A stretch of 28,157 nucleotides of DNA from positions 1 to 28,157 of the forward strand of contig JAEWJS010000156.1 of the NCBI GenBank assembly GCA_023386495.1, given 5' to 3'. This DNA comes from Bacillota bacterium (lineage in GTDB: Bacteria > Bacillota > Bacilli > Paenibacillales > Paenibacillaceae). The position numbers and the translations under genes are program-made. Positions 6,758-13,955 of this stretch are shown here, one piece after another. The notes under the pieces were generated by a model, which worked only from the letters and a program-made list of their open reading frames with translations, had not been told where the DNA came from and searched no databases. The stretch's first letter is position 1; the number at the start of each line of letters is the position of its first letter.

Positions 6758-6791
6758 AAGGAGCGGACATTATCCATGTCCGCTCCTTTTT
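6758..6791. terminator. intrinsic terminator between convergent genes
   Basis: A 13-bp perfect stem, AAGGAGCGGACAT (6758-6770) and ATGTCCGCTCCTT (6776-6788), with a 5-base loop and a five-T tail on the plus strand. On the minus strand it lies 15 bases after the esterase stop, so it probably serves both directions. Confidence 0.9.
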
Positions 6792-6803
6792 CGTTGCGAG
6801 CAG

Positions 6804-7592
6804 TTACTCTTTCTTGCGCAGGGGGAGCCATGCTAGAACTTGCTGGATGTGGTCGTCCCAGTAGCCCCATTCATGGGATCCTTCATCGTATAGTACCGTC
6901 AGGTCGTAGCTGGTCTTCTGGCACGCGGCCGTGAATCTTCGATTGTCCTCCACCAAGAAGTCATCCGTGCCGCAGCACTGGTAGAGCTTCGGCTTCGGTC
7001 CCGCAAGCTTCTCCCCCTGCTCCAGCAGCCATATGAGATCATTGTCCGTGCCCGTCAGATCCTCGCCGCCGTATATTTCCTCGAAGAGCGGATGCAGCGG
7101 CGAATCCACTAGCTCTTTCATATGCGTCGCCATATCGACGGCACCGGACAAGCTTGCGGCCGCCGCGAATTGATCCGGGCAGCGCAGCGCCCATTTGAAG
7201 GCGCCATAACCGCCCATCGACAATCCGGCGACGAAGTTATCCTCGCGCTTGTCGGACAGCGGGAAGAACGACCGCGCGAGCGCAGGCAGTTCCTCGGACA
7301 GGAACGTCCAATATTTGCCGCCGTGCTTCATGTCGGTGTAGAAGCTGCGATGTACCTGCGGCATGACGACCGCAAGGCCGTAGGCAGCGGCATAACGCTC
7401 GATCGAGGTGCGGCGCAGCCAGATCGAGTCATCGTCGCTAAGACCGTGCAAGAGATACAAGGTTGGATGCTTGTCCCCGAAGGAACGGCCTTCCATCCCG
7501 ATCTGCGTTCGAGTCGCCTGCGGCAGGATGACCGTCATCGTCGTACTGAGGCCGAGCACTTCCGAGAAGAAGTGGCATTGCATAAGCGCCAT
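6804..7592 (-). CDS. esterase of the tributyrin esterase/esterase D family
   Basis: A 262-residue alpha/beta hydrolase like lactococcal EstA and the S-formylglutathione hydrolase group. It has LYLLHGLSDD (oxyanion region), the nucleophile elbow GLSMGGYG with Ser125, TDDFL with Asp210 and GSHEWGYW with His240, so the triad is complete. There is no signal peptide. Such enzymes hydrolyse short-chain acyl esters; the natural substrate is unknown. The start at 7592 has GGGGAG 7 bases upstream, and MALMQCHFFS matches the usual N-terminus; the ATG at 7616 is not supported. It is a single gene with a TATAAT promoter box upstream and a terminator just downstream, and is divergent from the GNAT gene. 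Confidence 0.9.
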   Translation of the reverse strand: MALMQCHFFSEVLGLSTTMTVILPQATRTQIGMEGRSFGDKHPTLYLLHGLSDDDSIWLRRTSIERYAAAYGLAVVMPQVHRSFYTDMKHGGKYWTFLSEELPALARSFFPLSDKREDNFVAGLSMGGYGAFKWALRCPDQFAAAASLSGAVDMATHMKELVDSPLHPLFEEIYGGEDLTGTDNDLIWLLEQGEKLAGPKPKLYQCCGTDDFLVEDNRRFTAACQKTSYDLTVLYDEGSHEWGYWDDHIQQVLAWLPLRKKE

Positions 7593-7625
7593 ACGATTAC
7601 TCCCCTTCCATTCCAATATGATAAG

Positions 7626-7653
7626 ATTATACCGTTCTTGAGCGCGATCTTAA
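7626..7653 (-). promoter_or_regulatory. promoter of the esterase gene
   Basis: On the minus strand a consensus TATAAT (7626-7631) is preceded after 16 bases by a weak TTTAAG (7648-7653). It lies about 35 bases before the esterase start and inside the 83-base divergent gap. Confidence 0.5.
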
Positions 7654-7675
7654 ATATGACCAATGGAGGCTGAGC

Positions 7676-8227
7676 ATGGAACGTTGCATGACCGCAAGCT
7701 GGGACGACCGATTGTGGAAGCTTGCGGAGCCGATCTACGACCGCGCCTTCCCGCGCGAAGGCCGGAAGACCGATACGATCATACGCAGCATGCTGGCAAG
7801 GGGCGTCGGCCAGCTTCATCTCGGCATGCAGGACGGCCAAGCGCAGGCGATGGCTCTGACCGGCCGCGCGAAGCGCTGCAACGCGATTATTATCGACTAT
7901 TTGGCCGTTCGCGAGGAGCTTCGAGGCCGGGGCATCGGACAAGCGTTCTTCGGCGCCGTTCGGCAATGGGCGGAGATGGACGAGAAGACGAACGGCATCA
8001 TCATCGAAGTCGAATCGGAGCCGACGCCAGAGAATGCCTCGCGCGTTCGGTTCTGGCAATCCTGCGGGTTTCGACTCACGGACTACGTCCATCGCTACCG
8101 CTGGGTCCCCGAAACGTACCAGGCGATGTACCTCCCCTTCTACGATGAAGCCGCCTTGCCGACGGAAGGAGAAGAGCTGTTCCGCTCCATCAACGCCTTC
8201 CACGCGCAAGCCTACCGGTCTAGCTAG
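7676..8227 (+). CDS. GNAT family N-acetyltransferase
   Basis: A 183-residue GNAT protein. The central motif A, YLAVREELRGRGIGQAFF (75-92), carries the acetyl-CoA pyrophosphate loop RGRGIG. Motif B follows as ASRVRFWQSCGFRLTDY, with the usual Asn/Arg..FW..CGF pattern. A C-terminal tail of about 60 residues (VPETYQAMYLPF onward) resembles Bacillus-group GNATs annotated only as acetyltransferases, so the acceptor is unknown. GGAGG lies 7 bases upstream of the ATG at 7676. The gene converges with glycerate kinase, and the two stops share a self-complementary CTAG. Confidence 0.88.
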   Translation: MERCMTASWDDRLWKLAEPIYDRAFPREGRKTDTIIRSMLARGVGQLHLGMQDGQAQAMALTGRAKRCNAIIIDYLAVREELRGRGIGQAFFGAVRQWAEMDEKTNGIIIEVESEPTPENASRVRFWQSCGFRLTDYVHRYRWVPETYQAMYLPFYDEAALPTEGEELFRSINAFHAQAYRSS

Positions 8228-9360
8228 GCTTGCGCTGCCGCGATTAAGCGGAAGACATGCTCCGTCTTCGCCTCGATCCATTCTTCCGCGCTCAGGATCG
8301 CTTCTTCGAGCGTACACGGTCCAGGCACGAGCGAGAATGCCGCAGTCAGCCCCATTCGACGCGCAAGGCCGGGCGCAGGATCCACGCTGCCGCATAATGC
8401 GATGACCGGAACGTGTGCTTCGCCCGCCGCTTCGCATACGGCGCTTATGACCTTCCCCGCTTCCGTCTGCGAATCGAGCCTGCCTTCGCCCGTCACGACC
8501 CAATCTGCGCCGGCGAGCTGCTCCTTGAAACGCAGCGCTTCCATAACAAGCTGGGCACCGGACCGCATCTCCGCACCGAAACAGGCCAACAGCGCAGCTC
8601 CCGCCCCGCCAGCCGCCCCGCTGCCAGGCACGGAAGCGACCTCAATGCCTGTCCAAGCCTGCAGCTTCGCGGCGAATTGCCGCAGCGCGTCATCCAGCTC
8701 CTGAACCGTCGCGGCATCCGCGCCCTTCTGCGGACCGAAGACGCTCGTGGCCCCCTCCGGGCCGAGCAGCGGATTCCGTACGTCGCTCGCAATGACGAAG
8801 CGGCTCTCCCGTATCCTTGCATCCCAGCCGGTATCATCGATCGCGGCAAGCTCCGACAGCCCTGCACCGCCTGGCGCGAGTTCCGCGCCGGAGGCATCCA
8901 GAAGCCGTAAGCCGAGCGCCTGCAGCATGCCTGCGCCGCCGTCGTTGGTGGCACTACCCCCTAATCCGACGATGAACGACCGATAACCGCTAGCAAGCGC
9001 GTGTCGCAGCAGCAAGCCTGTTCCATAGGTCGAAGCGCGCCGTGGGTCGCGCTCGTGCTGTTCAAGTCTTGTTAGGCCGGAAGCCTCGGCAAGCTCGATG
9101 ATGACCGTTCCCCCGTCGCCCAGTACGCCATAGCGTCCTGTAATCGGCCGTCCTAACGGATCCGAGGTCGGAGCCTCGATCATTCTGCCCCCGGTCGCAT
9201 AGACAAGATTGTCCATCGTTCCCTCTCCGCCGTCCGCCATCGGCAGCTTCACGATCGCTGCGTCGGGCACAGCGCTGCGTATACCGGCCTCCATCGCCTG
9301 GCAGAGCGCAGCTGCGCTCGCCGACCCCTTGAACGAATCTGGCGCTAATACGATCTTCAC
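8224..9360 (-). CDS. glxK: glycerate kinase (GlxK/GarK type)
   Basis: A 378-residue type-1 glycerate kinase, the family's usual length. Signatures are KIVLAPDSFKGSASA at the N-terminus, MADGGEGTMDNL, IIELAEASGL, GLGGSATNDGGAGML and VVTGEGRLDSQT near the C-terminus. It phosphorylates D-glycerate, probably to 2-phosphoglycerate by family assignment, feeding glyoxylate- or sugar-acid-derived carbon into glycolysis. The start is a GTG (9358-9360) overlapping the SDR stop as GTGA, with GAGGAG 10 bases upstream. It is the last gene of a four-gene operon with an SDR and two aldo/keto reductases. Its stop overlaps the stop of the convergent GNAT gene, with no terminator visible between them. Confidence 0.93.
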   Translation of the reverse strand: MKIVLAPDSFKGSASAAALCQAMEAGIRSAVPDAAIVKLPMADGGEGTMDNLVYATGGRMIEAPTSDPLGRPITGRYGVLGDGGTVIIELAEASGLTRLEQHERDPRRASTYGTGLLLRHALASGYRSFIVGLGGSATNDGGAGMLQALGLRLLDASGAELAPGGAGLSELAAIDDTGWDARIRESRFVIASDVRNPLLGPEGATSVFGPQKGADAATVQELDDALRQFAAKLQAWTGIEVASVPGSGAAGGAGAALLACFGAEMRSGAQLVMEALRFKEQLAGADWVVTGEGRLDSQTEAGKVISAVCEAAGEAHVPVIALCGSVDPAPGLARRMGLTAAFSLVPGPCTLEEAILSAEEWIEAKTEHVFRLIAAAQA

Positions 9361-10361
9361 GAAGGCATCGCTCCTCTGTGCGCAGCGATGATGCGGTCAG
9401 TCAGCTCGTTCCAAGCATCATCGACCCCGCAGCGTTCCGGCCGCGATTCGAACCACGCGACCGTGCGCTTGATCCCTTCCGCGAAAGGCACCTCGGCCTT
9501 GAAGTCCGGCACCAGCGCCTTAATCTTCGAATTGTCGAATACGCCGCTGACCGCCTTGTCGCCCAGCAGGTTGCCCACGTCATCCGGGTTGAAGGCGCAG
9601 ATGAATTCGGAGGCGATGTGGACAAGGTTAGGCTCTGCGCCGGCCGCGCTGCCGATTGCGAGATAGATCTGGTCCCATGTCAGCACTTCATCGGACGTAA
9701 TATGGTACGCTTCTCCGATCGCCTCCGACCTGCCTAACAGGCCGACGAAGCCTTGTGCGAAGTCCGTGTTATGCGTCATCGTCCAGATCGACTGTCCGTC
9801 GCCGTGCACGATGATCGGCTTGCCCCTGCGAATGCGGTCCACCAGCGACCACGGCTTCTGCCAGCTGTTCTGCGAAGCAGGAATCATCGTGTCCCCGTAT
9901 GTGAAGGAGGGGCGCACGATCGTCACCGGGAAGCCGTTCTTCGCATGCTCAGCAAGCAGCAGCTTCTCGCAGGCAATCTTATCCCGCGAGTATTGCCAGT
10001 AGCGATTCTCAAGCGGCGTCGATTCCGTGATGATGTAGCGTTGCGGCGGTTTCTGATACGCGGAGGCCGAGCTAATGAACACATACTGCTTCGCGATCCC
10101 TTGGAAAAGCTTGATGTCCGTCTGCACGTGCTCCGGCGTGAATGCGATCCAATCGACGACGGCATCGAACGTATGGCCGCGGAGCGCTTCCGCGGCTCCG
10201 GCGGCATCCCGAATGTCGCCTTCGATGATATGCGCTCCCTTAGGGACCATCTCACTCCGCTGGCCGCGGTTGAACAAGTACAGCTCATGCCCTCTCGCGA
10301 CTGCCAGCTTCGATACGGCTTCGCTGATCAGACCGGTTCCCCCGATAAATAACAGCTTCAT
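9357..10361 (-). CDS. NAD(P)-dependent epimerase/reductase (atypical SDR)
   Basis: A 334-residue atypical short-chain dehydrogenase. The N-terminal GGTGLIS (7-13) is the Rossmann nucleotide loop, FISSASAYQ (95-103) the conserved strand before the active site, and YSRDK (124-128) the Tyr-x3-Lys pair. The sequence VRPSFTYGDTM and IVHGDGQSIWTMTHNTDFAQGF resemble the CSP41/UDP-glucose 4-epimerase-like branch. In Bacilli such proteins are usually named only NAD-dependent epimerase; the substrate, probably a sugar or sugar acid, is not clear. It lies 15 bases after an aldo/keto reductase and overlaps glycerate kinase by 4 bases, so all are likely co-translated. Confidence 0.88.
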   Translation of the reverse strand: MKLLFIGGTGLISEAVSKLAVARGHELYLFNRGQRSEMVPKGAHIIEGDIRDAAGAAEALRGHTFDAVVDWIAFTPEHVQTDIKLFQGIAKQYVFISSASAYQKPPQRYIITESTPLENRYWQYSRDKIACEKLLLAEHAKNGFPVTIVRPSFTYGDTMIPASQNSWQKPWSLVDRIRRGKPIIVHGDGQSIWTMTHNTDFAQGFVGLLGRSEAIGEAYHITSDEVLTWDQIYLAIGSAAGAEPNLVHIASEFICAFNPDDVGNLLGDKAVSGVFDNSKIKALVPDFKAEVPFAEGIKRTVAWFESRPERCGVDDAWNELTDRIIAAHRGAMPS

Positions 10362-10376
10362 CCCGCTCCACGCTCC

Positions 10377-11345
10377 TTAACGATAGAAGTTCCTTATCCA
10401 GCGATGCTGCTTTACCTTAGCAACCTGATCCTGCGGCAATCCACGGCCGTCGCCGACCGCCATATTGCTCTCGACGTTCCGTACGGAGCGCATGCCCGGA
10501 ATGACCGTGGACACCGCAGGGTGACTCAGCACGTAGCGAAGCGCCGCTTCCGGCATGCCATCCACCGCTATGCCGAGATCGGATGCGATGCGCTCGACGC
10601 GTTCATGCACTTCTTGCTTGCGGTCGCCTCGGAAATAGCCGTTGCGAAAATCACCCTCGGCGAACGTCGTATCCGGCGTAATCCGCCCGGTCAAGCCGCC
10701 CTCGTCAAGCGCGACGCGCACGATGACGCCGACATTGTGCTTCTCGCATGCAGGCAGCAGCTGATCTTCCGGGCTCTGGTCGAACATGTTGTAGATGACT
10801 TGAACCGAATCGACGAGGCCGGTCTCGATCAGCTTCAGCGCGTTATTCGGCTGATGGTCGTTAATCGAGATGCCGAAGTGCCGAATTTTACCTTGCTCCT
10901 TCAACTTGCGGATCGCCTCGAGCCAATCCCCTTCGCCTACCCACTCATCGGACCAGACATGGAACTGCTGGACATCGATCGCATCGAGACCCAGATTGCT
11001 CAGGCTGCGCTCCGTGCACGCGATGACATGCTCTGCCGGGAACGCCTCATGCGCAGGGATGCCATCCGGAGCGGGCCACTGCATGTTTTTCGGCGGGATT
11101 TTCGTGGCCACGTAAATCGTCTCCCGATGCTCGCGCACCACCTGCCCGACCAACTTCTCGCTGTGACCATCGCCATAGCCCAGAGCCGTATCGATAAAGT
11201 TGAGGCCCAGCTCGATCGAACGATTGAGCGCGCGCAGCGATTCGTCGTCGGAAGCGCCGATCCATGCCGACTTGCCGATCCCCCAAGCGCCGTATCCAAT
11301 CTCCGATACCTTAAGTCCTGTCTTGCCGAGTGTCCGATAATGCAT
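10377..11345 (-). CDS. aldo/keto reductase
   Basis: A 322-residue AKR. The start LGKTGLKVSEIGYGAWGIG is the family signature, and the catalytic tetrad is visible as Asp52 and Tyr57 (FIDTALGYGDG), Lys82 (VATKIPP) and His129 (QQFHVWSD). The NADPH-binding end includes VSTVIPGMRSVRNVESN. Family members reduce aldehydes or sugar ketones with NADPH; the substrate is unknown. GGAGGAGG sits 11 bases upstream of the ATG. It follows another aldo/keto reductase by 50 bases and precedes the SDR, so it is an internal operon gene. Confidence 0.92.
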   Translation of the reverse strand: MHYRTLGKTGLKVSEIGYGAWGIGKSAWIGASDDESLRALNRSIELGLNFIDTALGYGDGHSEKLVGQVVREHRETIYVATKIPPKNMQWPAPDGIPAHEAFPAEHVIACTERSLSNLGLDAIDVQQFHVWSDEWVGEGDWLEAIRKLKEQGKIRHFGISINDHQPNNALKLIETGLVDSVQVIYNMFDQSPEDQLLPACEKHNVGVIVRVALDEGGLTGRITPDTTFAEGDFRNGYFRGDRKQEVHERVERIASDLGIAVDGMPEAALRYVLSHPAVSTVIPGMRSVRNVESNMAVGDGRGLPQDQVAKVKQHRWIRNFYR

Positions 11346-11395
11346 GGAACAGATGACCTCCTCCTAATGATATGGGGCTAACTTTGCGGTATCGC

Positions 11396-12313
11396 TTACC
11401 GAACGTAGGTCGTCTTAGGTCCTTGCCCGACAGCGTCGAGACGCCGTTTCGCTTCTTCATAGACGTCTGCCGGCAGCGCGCCTCGCTCCGCGATTCTGAC
11501 ATTCTCCGCCAGATGCTCCGGTTTCAGCGTGCCCACAATCGCGGTCGCCATATTCGGGTTGCTCATGGTGAAGCGCAGCATGAAGCCCGTGCGGGTCTCT
11601 CCTTCCGCCAGCAGATCATCCAGCTTCGCTTGCTCGTAGAACGCCCAGCGGCTTACCGCGCCGCGTCCCGCTCCCGGCTCGCCTTGTCCGACGCCGCCGC
11701 GAATGATAATGCCCGAGCCCATCCCGGCTGCCTCAGCGATGATATCCTCATGCTCGCGTTCAATGGCCGAATACGGGATCTGGAACGTGTCGTATTCGCC
11801 CGAGGCGACGAACGGCTGGATATTAGGCATATAGGAAGAAATGCCGATCCATCTGGCCTTGCCGGATGCCTTGATTTCCTTCAGCGTCTCGAGCAGTTCG
11901 CCTTCCTCTGCCTGTGCCGGCGTAGGGCCGTGCAGCTGCAGGAGGTCGACGTAATCCGTCTGCAAGCGCTGCAGGCTCACATCGATGTTGCGCAGCAAAT
12001 TTTCCCGTGTCCATACATGCGGGGTCTCGTCGTGATCGCCGCAGTCGACAAGCGTGCAGCCGCATTTGGTCGCCAGGTAATACTCGCTGCGACGCTTGCT
12101 GATGAAGCGGCCGATATATTCCTCGCTCATCCCATAATCGTAAGAGGTATCAATAAAGTTAATGCCGGCATCCAATACCGCATTCAGGATCCGGTCTGCA
12201 TCGGCATCGGTTACCGGCCGCCCGCTCCATACGCGGCTGCCTCTGATCTCCATTGCGCCGTAACCCAGCTTCGTAACGTCAAGCCCTGTCCTGCCTAGAA
12301 TTGCTCTCTCCAT
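11396..12313 (-). CDS. aldo/keto reductase (first gene of operon)
   Basis: A 305-residue AKR, clearly different from the adjacent one (no tandem-duplication level of identity). The landmarks are LGRTGLDVTKLGYGAMEI, INFIDTSYDYG with Asp55 and Tyr60, LATKCG with Lys83, and LLQLHGP with His128. The terminal NADPH-binding part reads AIVGTLKPEHLAEN. Its CTLVDCGDHDE region (86-96) is rich in Cys/Asp/His compared with other AKRs, which may be a loop specialisation. The start at 12313 is taken because AAGGGAG lies 10 bases upstream and MERAILGRTG fits the family start; the ATG at 12379 overlaps the promoter. It leads the AKR-AKR-SDR-glycerate kinase operon, suggesting reduction and salvage of a sugar or sugar acid. 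Confidence 0.9.
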   Translation of the reverse strand: MERAILGRTGLDVTKLGYGAMEIRGSRVWSGRPVTDADADRILNAVLDAGINFIDTSYDYGMSEEYIGRFISKRRSEYYLATKCGCTLVDCGDHDETPHVWTRENLLRNIDVSLQRLQTDYVDLLQLHGPTPAQAEEGELLETLKEIKASGKARWIGISSYMPNIQPFVASGEYDTFQIPYSAIEREHEDIIAEAAGMGSGIIIRGGVGQGEPGAGRGAVSRWAFYEQAKLDDLLAEGETRTGFMLRFTMSNPNMATAIVGTLKPEHLAENVRIAERGALPADVYEEAKRRLDAVGQGPKTTYVR

Positions 12314-12362
12314 TACTATCAATCTCCCTTCCTGCGAATGAAACCGTATTCTTCCAAAATCT

Positions 12363-12368
12363 ATTATA
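12363..12368 (-). promoter_or_regulatory. -10 box of the AKR-glycerate kinase operon
   Basis: A consensus TATAAT on the minus strand about 50 bases before the first aldo/keto reductase start. No good -35 is seen at 16-18 bases. An ACGCG-N6-CGCGT dyad (about 12368-12383) directly abuts it where a -35 would begin, so activator- or repressor-controlled initiation is plausible. Confidence 0.4.
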
Positions 12369-12398
12369 CGCGATAACACGCGTTCATAGTAGACCTGA

Positions 12399-12453
12399 AT
12401 CGCAGGCTAGTTCGTTACCTGCTGGTCAGCGAACGCGTGAATTCCCCTGCGAT
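12399..12453. repeat. nested inverted repeats between divergent units
   Basis: ATCGCAGG (12399-12406) pairs with CCTGCGAT (12446-12453), and inside it GTTCG (12410-12414) pairs with CGAAC (12430-12434). The element lies upstream of both divergent -10 boxes (12363 and 12544), so it is probably not transcribed from either and may be a regulator-binding structure. Confidence 0.35.
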
Positions 12454-12543
12454 CCGGTTCATTTTTCCCCATTGGTCGACGCATAAGGATGAAATTATTT
12501 ATAAATCTCACAACTTTTTAATAGTTTCTTTACAAAATCTAGG

Positions 12544-12549
12544 TATAAT
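12544..12549 (+). promoter_or_regulatory. -10 box of the Spo0E-like gene
   Basis: TATAATG within an AT-rich stretch, about 30 bases before the start codon. No standard -35 lies 16-18 bases upstream. GTTTCT ... AGGTAT (12524-12546) partly resembles a SigB-type promoter, but the 11-base spacing is short, so this is only a possibility. Confidence 0.4.
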
Positions 12550-12579
12550 GAAGGTAATTCATGCGAAGGGGGCAGGAAC

Positions 12580-12744
12580 ATGAATCGAACTATTCAGGAC
12601 GAGATCGTATTGGTGAGGGAAGAACTAATGAATACCGCCGAACGTTATCGTATGAACCTGTTGCACCCCGAGGTCATCCAAGTCAGTCAGAAGCTTGACC
12701 TTCTAATCGTGCAATCGATGCGTTCGTCGTGCAGAATCGCCTAA
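12580..12744 (+). CDS. Spo0E-family aspartyl-phosphate phosphatase (54 aa)
   Basis: A 54-residue protein recognised by reading this gap directly. It has the two-helix Spo0E layout: helix 1 IQDEIVLVREELMNTA, a loop MNLLHP, then the signature VSQKLDLLIVQ (35-45), matching the Spo0E S-x-x-L-D-x-L-I motif. Family members dephosphorylate Spo0A~P and delay sporulation, or act on other response regulators. The ATG at 12580 follows AAGGGGGCAGG, and 54 residues is the usual length for short Spo0E-like proteins. It is monocistronic, with a -10 box at 12544 and an intrinsic terminator at 12768. The target cannot be determined here. Confidence 0.88.
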   Translation: MNRTIQDEIVLVREELMNTAERYRMNLLHPEVIQVSQKLDLLIVQSMRSSCRIA

Positions 12745-12767
12745 TCCTCTATAGATCGTTCGATCGG

Positions 12768-12793
12768 TGCCCTGCTGCCTGCAGGGCATTTTT
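12768..12793 (+). terminator. intrinsic terminator of the Spo0E-like gene
   Basis: TGCCCTGC (12768-12775), a 5-base loop and GCAGGGCA (12781-12788), followed by five Ts. Confidence 0.92.
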
Positions 12794-12800
12794 GTCTTGT

Positions 12801-12998
12801 TCAGGCCGGCTCGATGACGGCTCTCCAGATGCCGCCCGTCCATTCAACCTGATCGCCGACCTCCAGCCCGGAGTCCGCCTTATGTGCCGCGATCGGCACG
12901 ATTAGCTCGCCTACCCGAATCCATAGGCCTTCCTGATCCGTACGCACGACTTCGCCGATCCGCCTCACCTGGCATGAACCACGATCCTGCTTATCCAT
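12801..12998 (-). CDS. hypothetical small protein, possible beta-barrel (65 aa)
   Basis: I do not recognise this protein. Its 65 residues alternate charged and hydrophobic positions (RIGEVVRTDQEGLWIRVGEL, VGDQVEWTGGIWRAV), suggesting a small all-beta domain of the SH3 or KOW-like kind; that fold is a guess. The ATG at 12998 has GAGGAGG 6 bases upstream. A GTG at 13004 would overlap that site and is rejected. It is downstream of the SRAP gene on the same strand but separated by a strong hairpin (13028-13062). No promoter was found. Confidence 0.65.
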   Translation of the reverse strand: MDKQDRGSCQVRRIGEVVRTDQEGLWIRVGELIVPIAAHKADSGLEVGDQVEWTGGIWRAVIEPA

Positions 12999-13027
12999 CG
13001 TCACCCTCCTCTGTTCGGCATCGAATA

Positions 13028-13062
13028 GCGAGAGCCGGTCCTTCGGCAGGACCGGCTCTCGC
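13028..13062. terminator. strong hairpin after the SRAP-like gene
   Basis: A perfect 15-bp stem, GCGAGAGCCGGTCCT (13028-13042) and AGGACCGGCTCTCGC (13048-13062), with a TCGGC loop. It lies 11 bases past the SRAP-like stop. Neither side has a long T-tract, so termination may be partial, or it could protect the 3' end. Confidence 0.65.
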
Positions 13063-13073
13063 GTACTTCTACG

Positions 13074-13703
13074 TCATCGTCGTTCGGTGTACATCGGCAC
13101 AGCGTGCTCGTCCGTCAGGGTCATGTCCCAGTCCTCGTTACGGGCTGCATGAAGGCGATTCTCCCAATACGACTTATCCTTAATGGATGGGTCCAGCCAT
13201 TCGTCCCACTGTTCCTCGCCGAGCACCAGCGGCATGCCGCCCCAATCCGAAGCATCATACCGGTTCGGCGGCGCCGTTACGACCGTGAAGGATCGATAGG
13301 CATGGCCGTTCGAATCGACACGCTCTTCATAGAGGCCCGCCATGCCGAACAAGGACTGATTGCGGATCGTGGCACGCTTCGTATGCTTCGATTTGCCTTC
13401 TTCCCATACGCTGCCGACCGCATTGCTTGGAATGATGCACCGCTGCTTCTTCACGATACGATCAAAAATCTGCTTCGTCAAGACACCCTGCAGATCCGCG
13501 TGAATCGCGTCCTTCGCCCAGAACGGGAACAACCCCCATCGGGATTCGACGAGCTTACGCTCTTGTCTTCTACCGACCACGATCGGCATGTCTTCGGTCG
13601 GCGCGATCGCTTCCCGCGGTTCATACACAGACATGACCTTGTTCACTTCGAAGCGCTCCCTGATGTCCTCCAACCTTGCCGTAAGCGCGATTCGCTCTCG
13701 CAT
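13074..13703 (-). CDS. SRAP/YedK-HMCES-family protein lacking catalytic Cys2
   Basis: A 209-residue protein related to SRAP (SOS response-associated peptidase, YedK/HMCES), which crosslinks to abasic sites in single-stranded DNA through Cys2. The fold markers are present: ALTARLEDIRERF, RWGLFPFWAKD (55-65), QRCIIP (87-92), FGMAGLYEE (119-127) and GGMPLVL (155-161). The invariant N-terminus MCGR is MRER here, so Cys2 is Arg. The Asn-Ala-Arg motif is missing (VLTKQIFD), and the usual His before R-M-P is absent (DWGGMP). The catalytic Glu of GFYEW could survive as one of the Glu in VWEEG, but the alignment is uncertain. An in-frame TAA 6 bases upstream excludes an N-terminal extension. It is probably an inactive or repurposed homologue, or a distinct subfamily. 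It follows the 60-residue gene by 6 bases. Confidence 0.8.
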   Translation of the reverse strand: MRERIALTARLEDIRERFEVNKVMSVYEPREAIAPTEDMPIVVGRRQERKLVESRWGLFPFWAKDAIHADLQGVLTKQIFDRIVKKQRCIIPSNAVGSVWEEGKSKHTKRATIRNQSLFGMAGLYEERVDSNGHAYRSFTVVTAPPNRYDASDWGGMPLVLGEEQWDEWLDPSIKDKSYWENRLHAARNEDWDMTLTDEHAVPMYTERR

Positions 13704-13709
13704 CGGCGC

Positions 13710-13892
13710 TTACGCTTCCGGCTCTGCGACTTCGTCCAGCTCGGTCTTGCTGCGGCGATGTGCCGCCCGCTCCACGCTCTGATCCGTCTCGCTCACGCCT
13801 TGCATCATGGCTGCTGCGTCCGCTTGCTGCTGCAGTTGTTCCTCCGTCTGTCCGATTCCGTGCGCACCTTGGTGGTTTCTGCTGGATGCCAT
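13710..13892 (-). CDS. small hydrophilic protein, unknown (60 aa)
   Basis: Unrecognised. It has 60 residues, rich in Gln, Ala, Ser, Glu and His, without Cys, Trp or a hydrophobic core, so it is probably disordered or helical (TEEQLQQQADAAAMM). Its composition recalls small spore-associated proteins, but it lacks the SASP signature, so I make no family claim. AAAGGA lies about 11 bases upstream of the ATG, and a TTAACG-17-CATAAT promoter lies upstream. Its stop is 6 bases before the SRAP-like start, so the two form an operon with this gene first. Confidence 0.6.
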   Translation of the reverse strand: MASSRNHQGAHGIGQTEEQLQQQADAAAMMQGVSETDQSVERAAHRRSKTELDEVAEPEA

Positions 13893-13955
13893 CGAATTTC
13901 GCTTCCTTTCGGCTGAATGCTAGTTACGGCATTAGCGTATCCCGAAAGGCGGCGA

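Noticed and set aside
6598..6864. Open frames on both strands across the terminator near 6770
   Set aside because: They run through a strong hairpin terminator and into the 3' end of the esterase gene; no translation signals.
12368..12400. Possible CcpA cre site near the AKR operon promoter
   Set aside because: ATGAACGCGTGTTAT matches the consensus at too few fixed positions.
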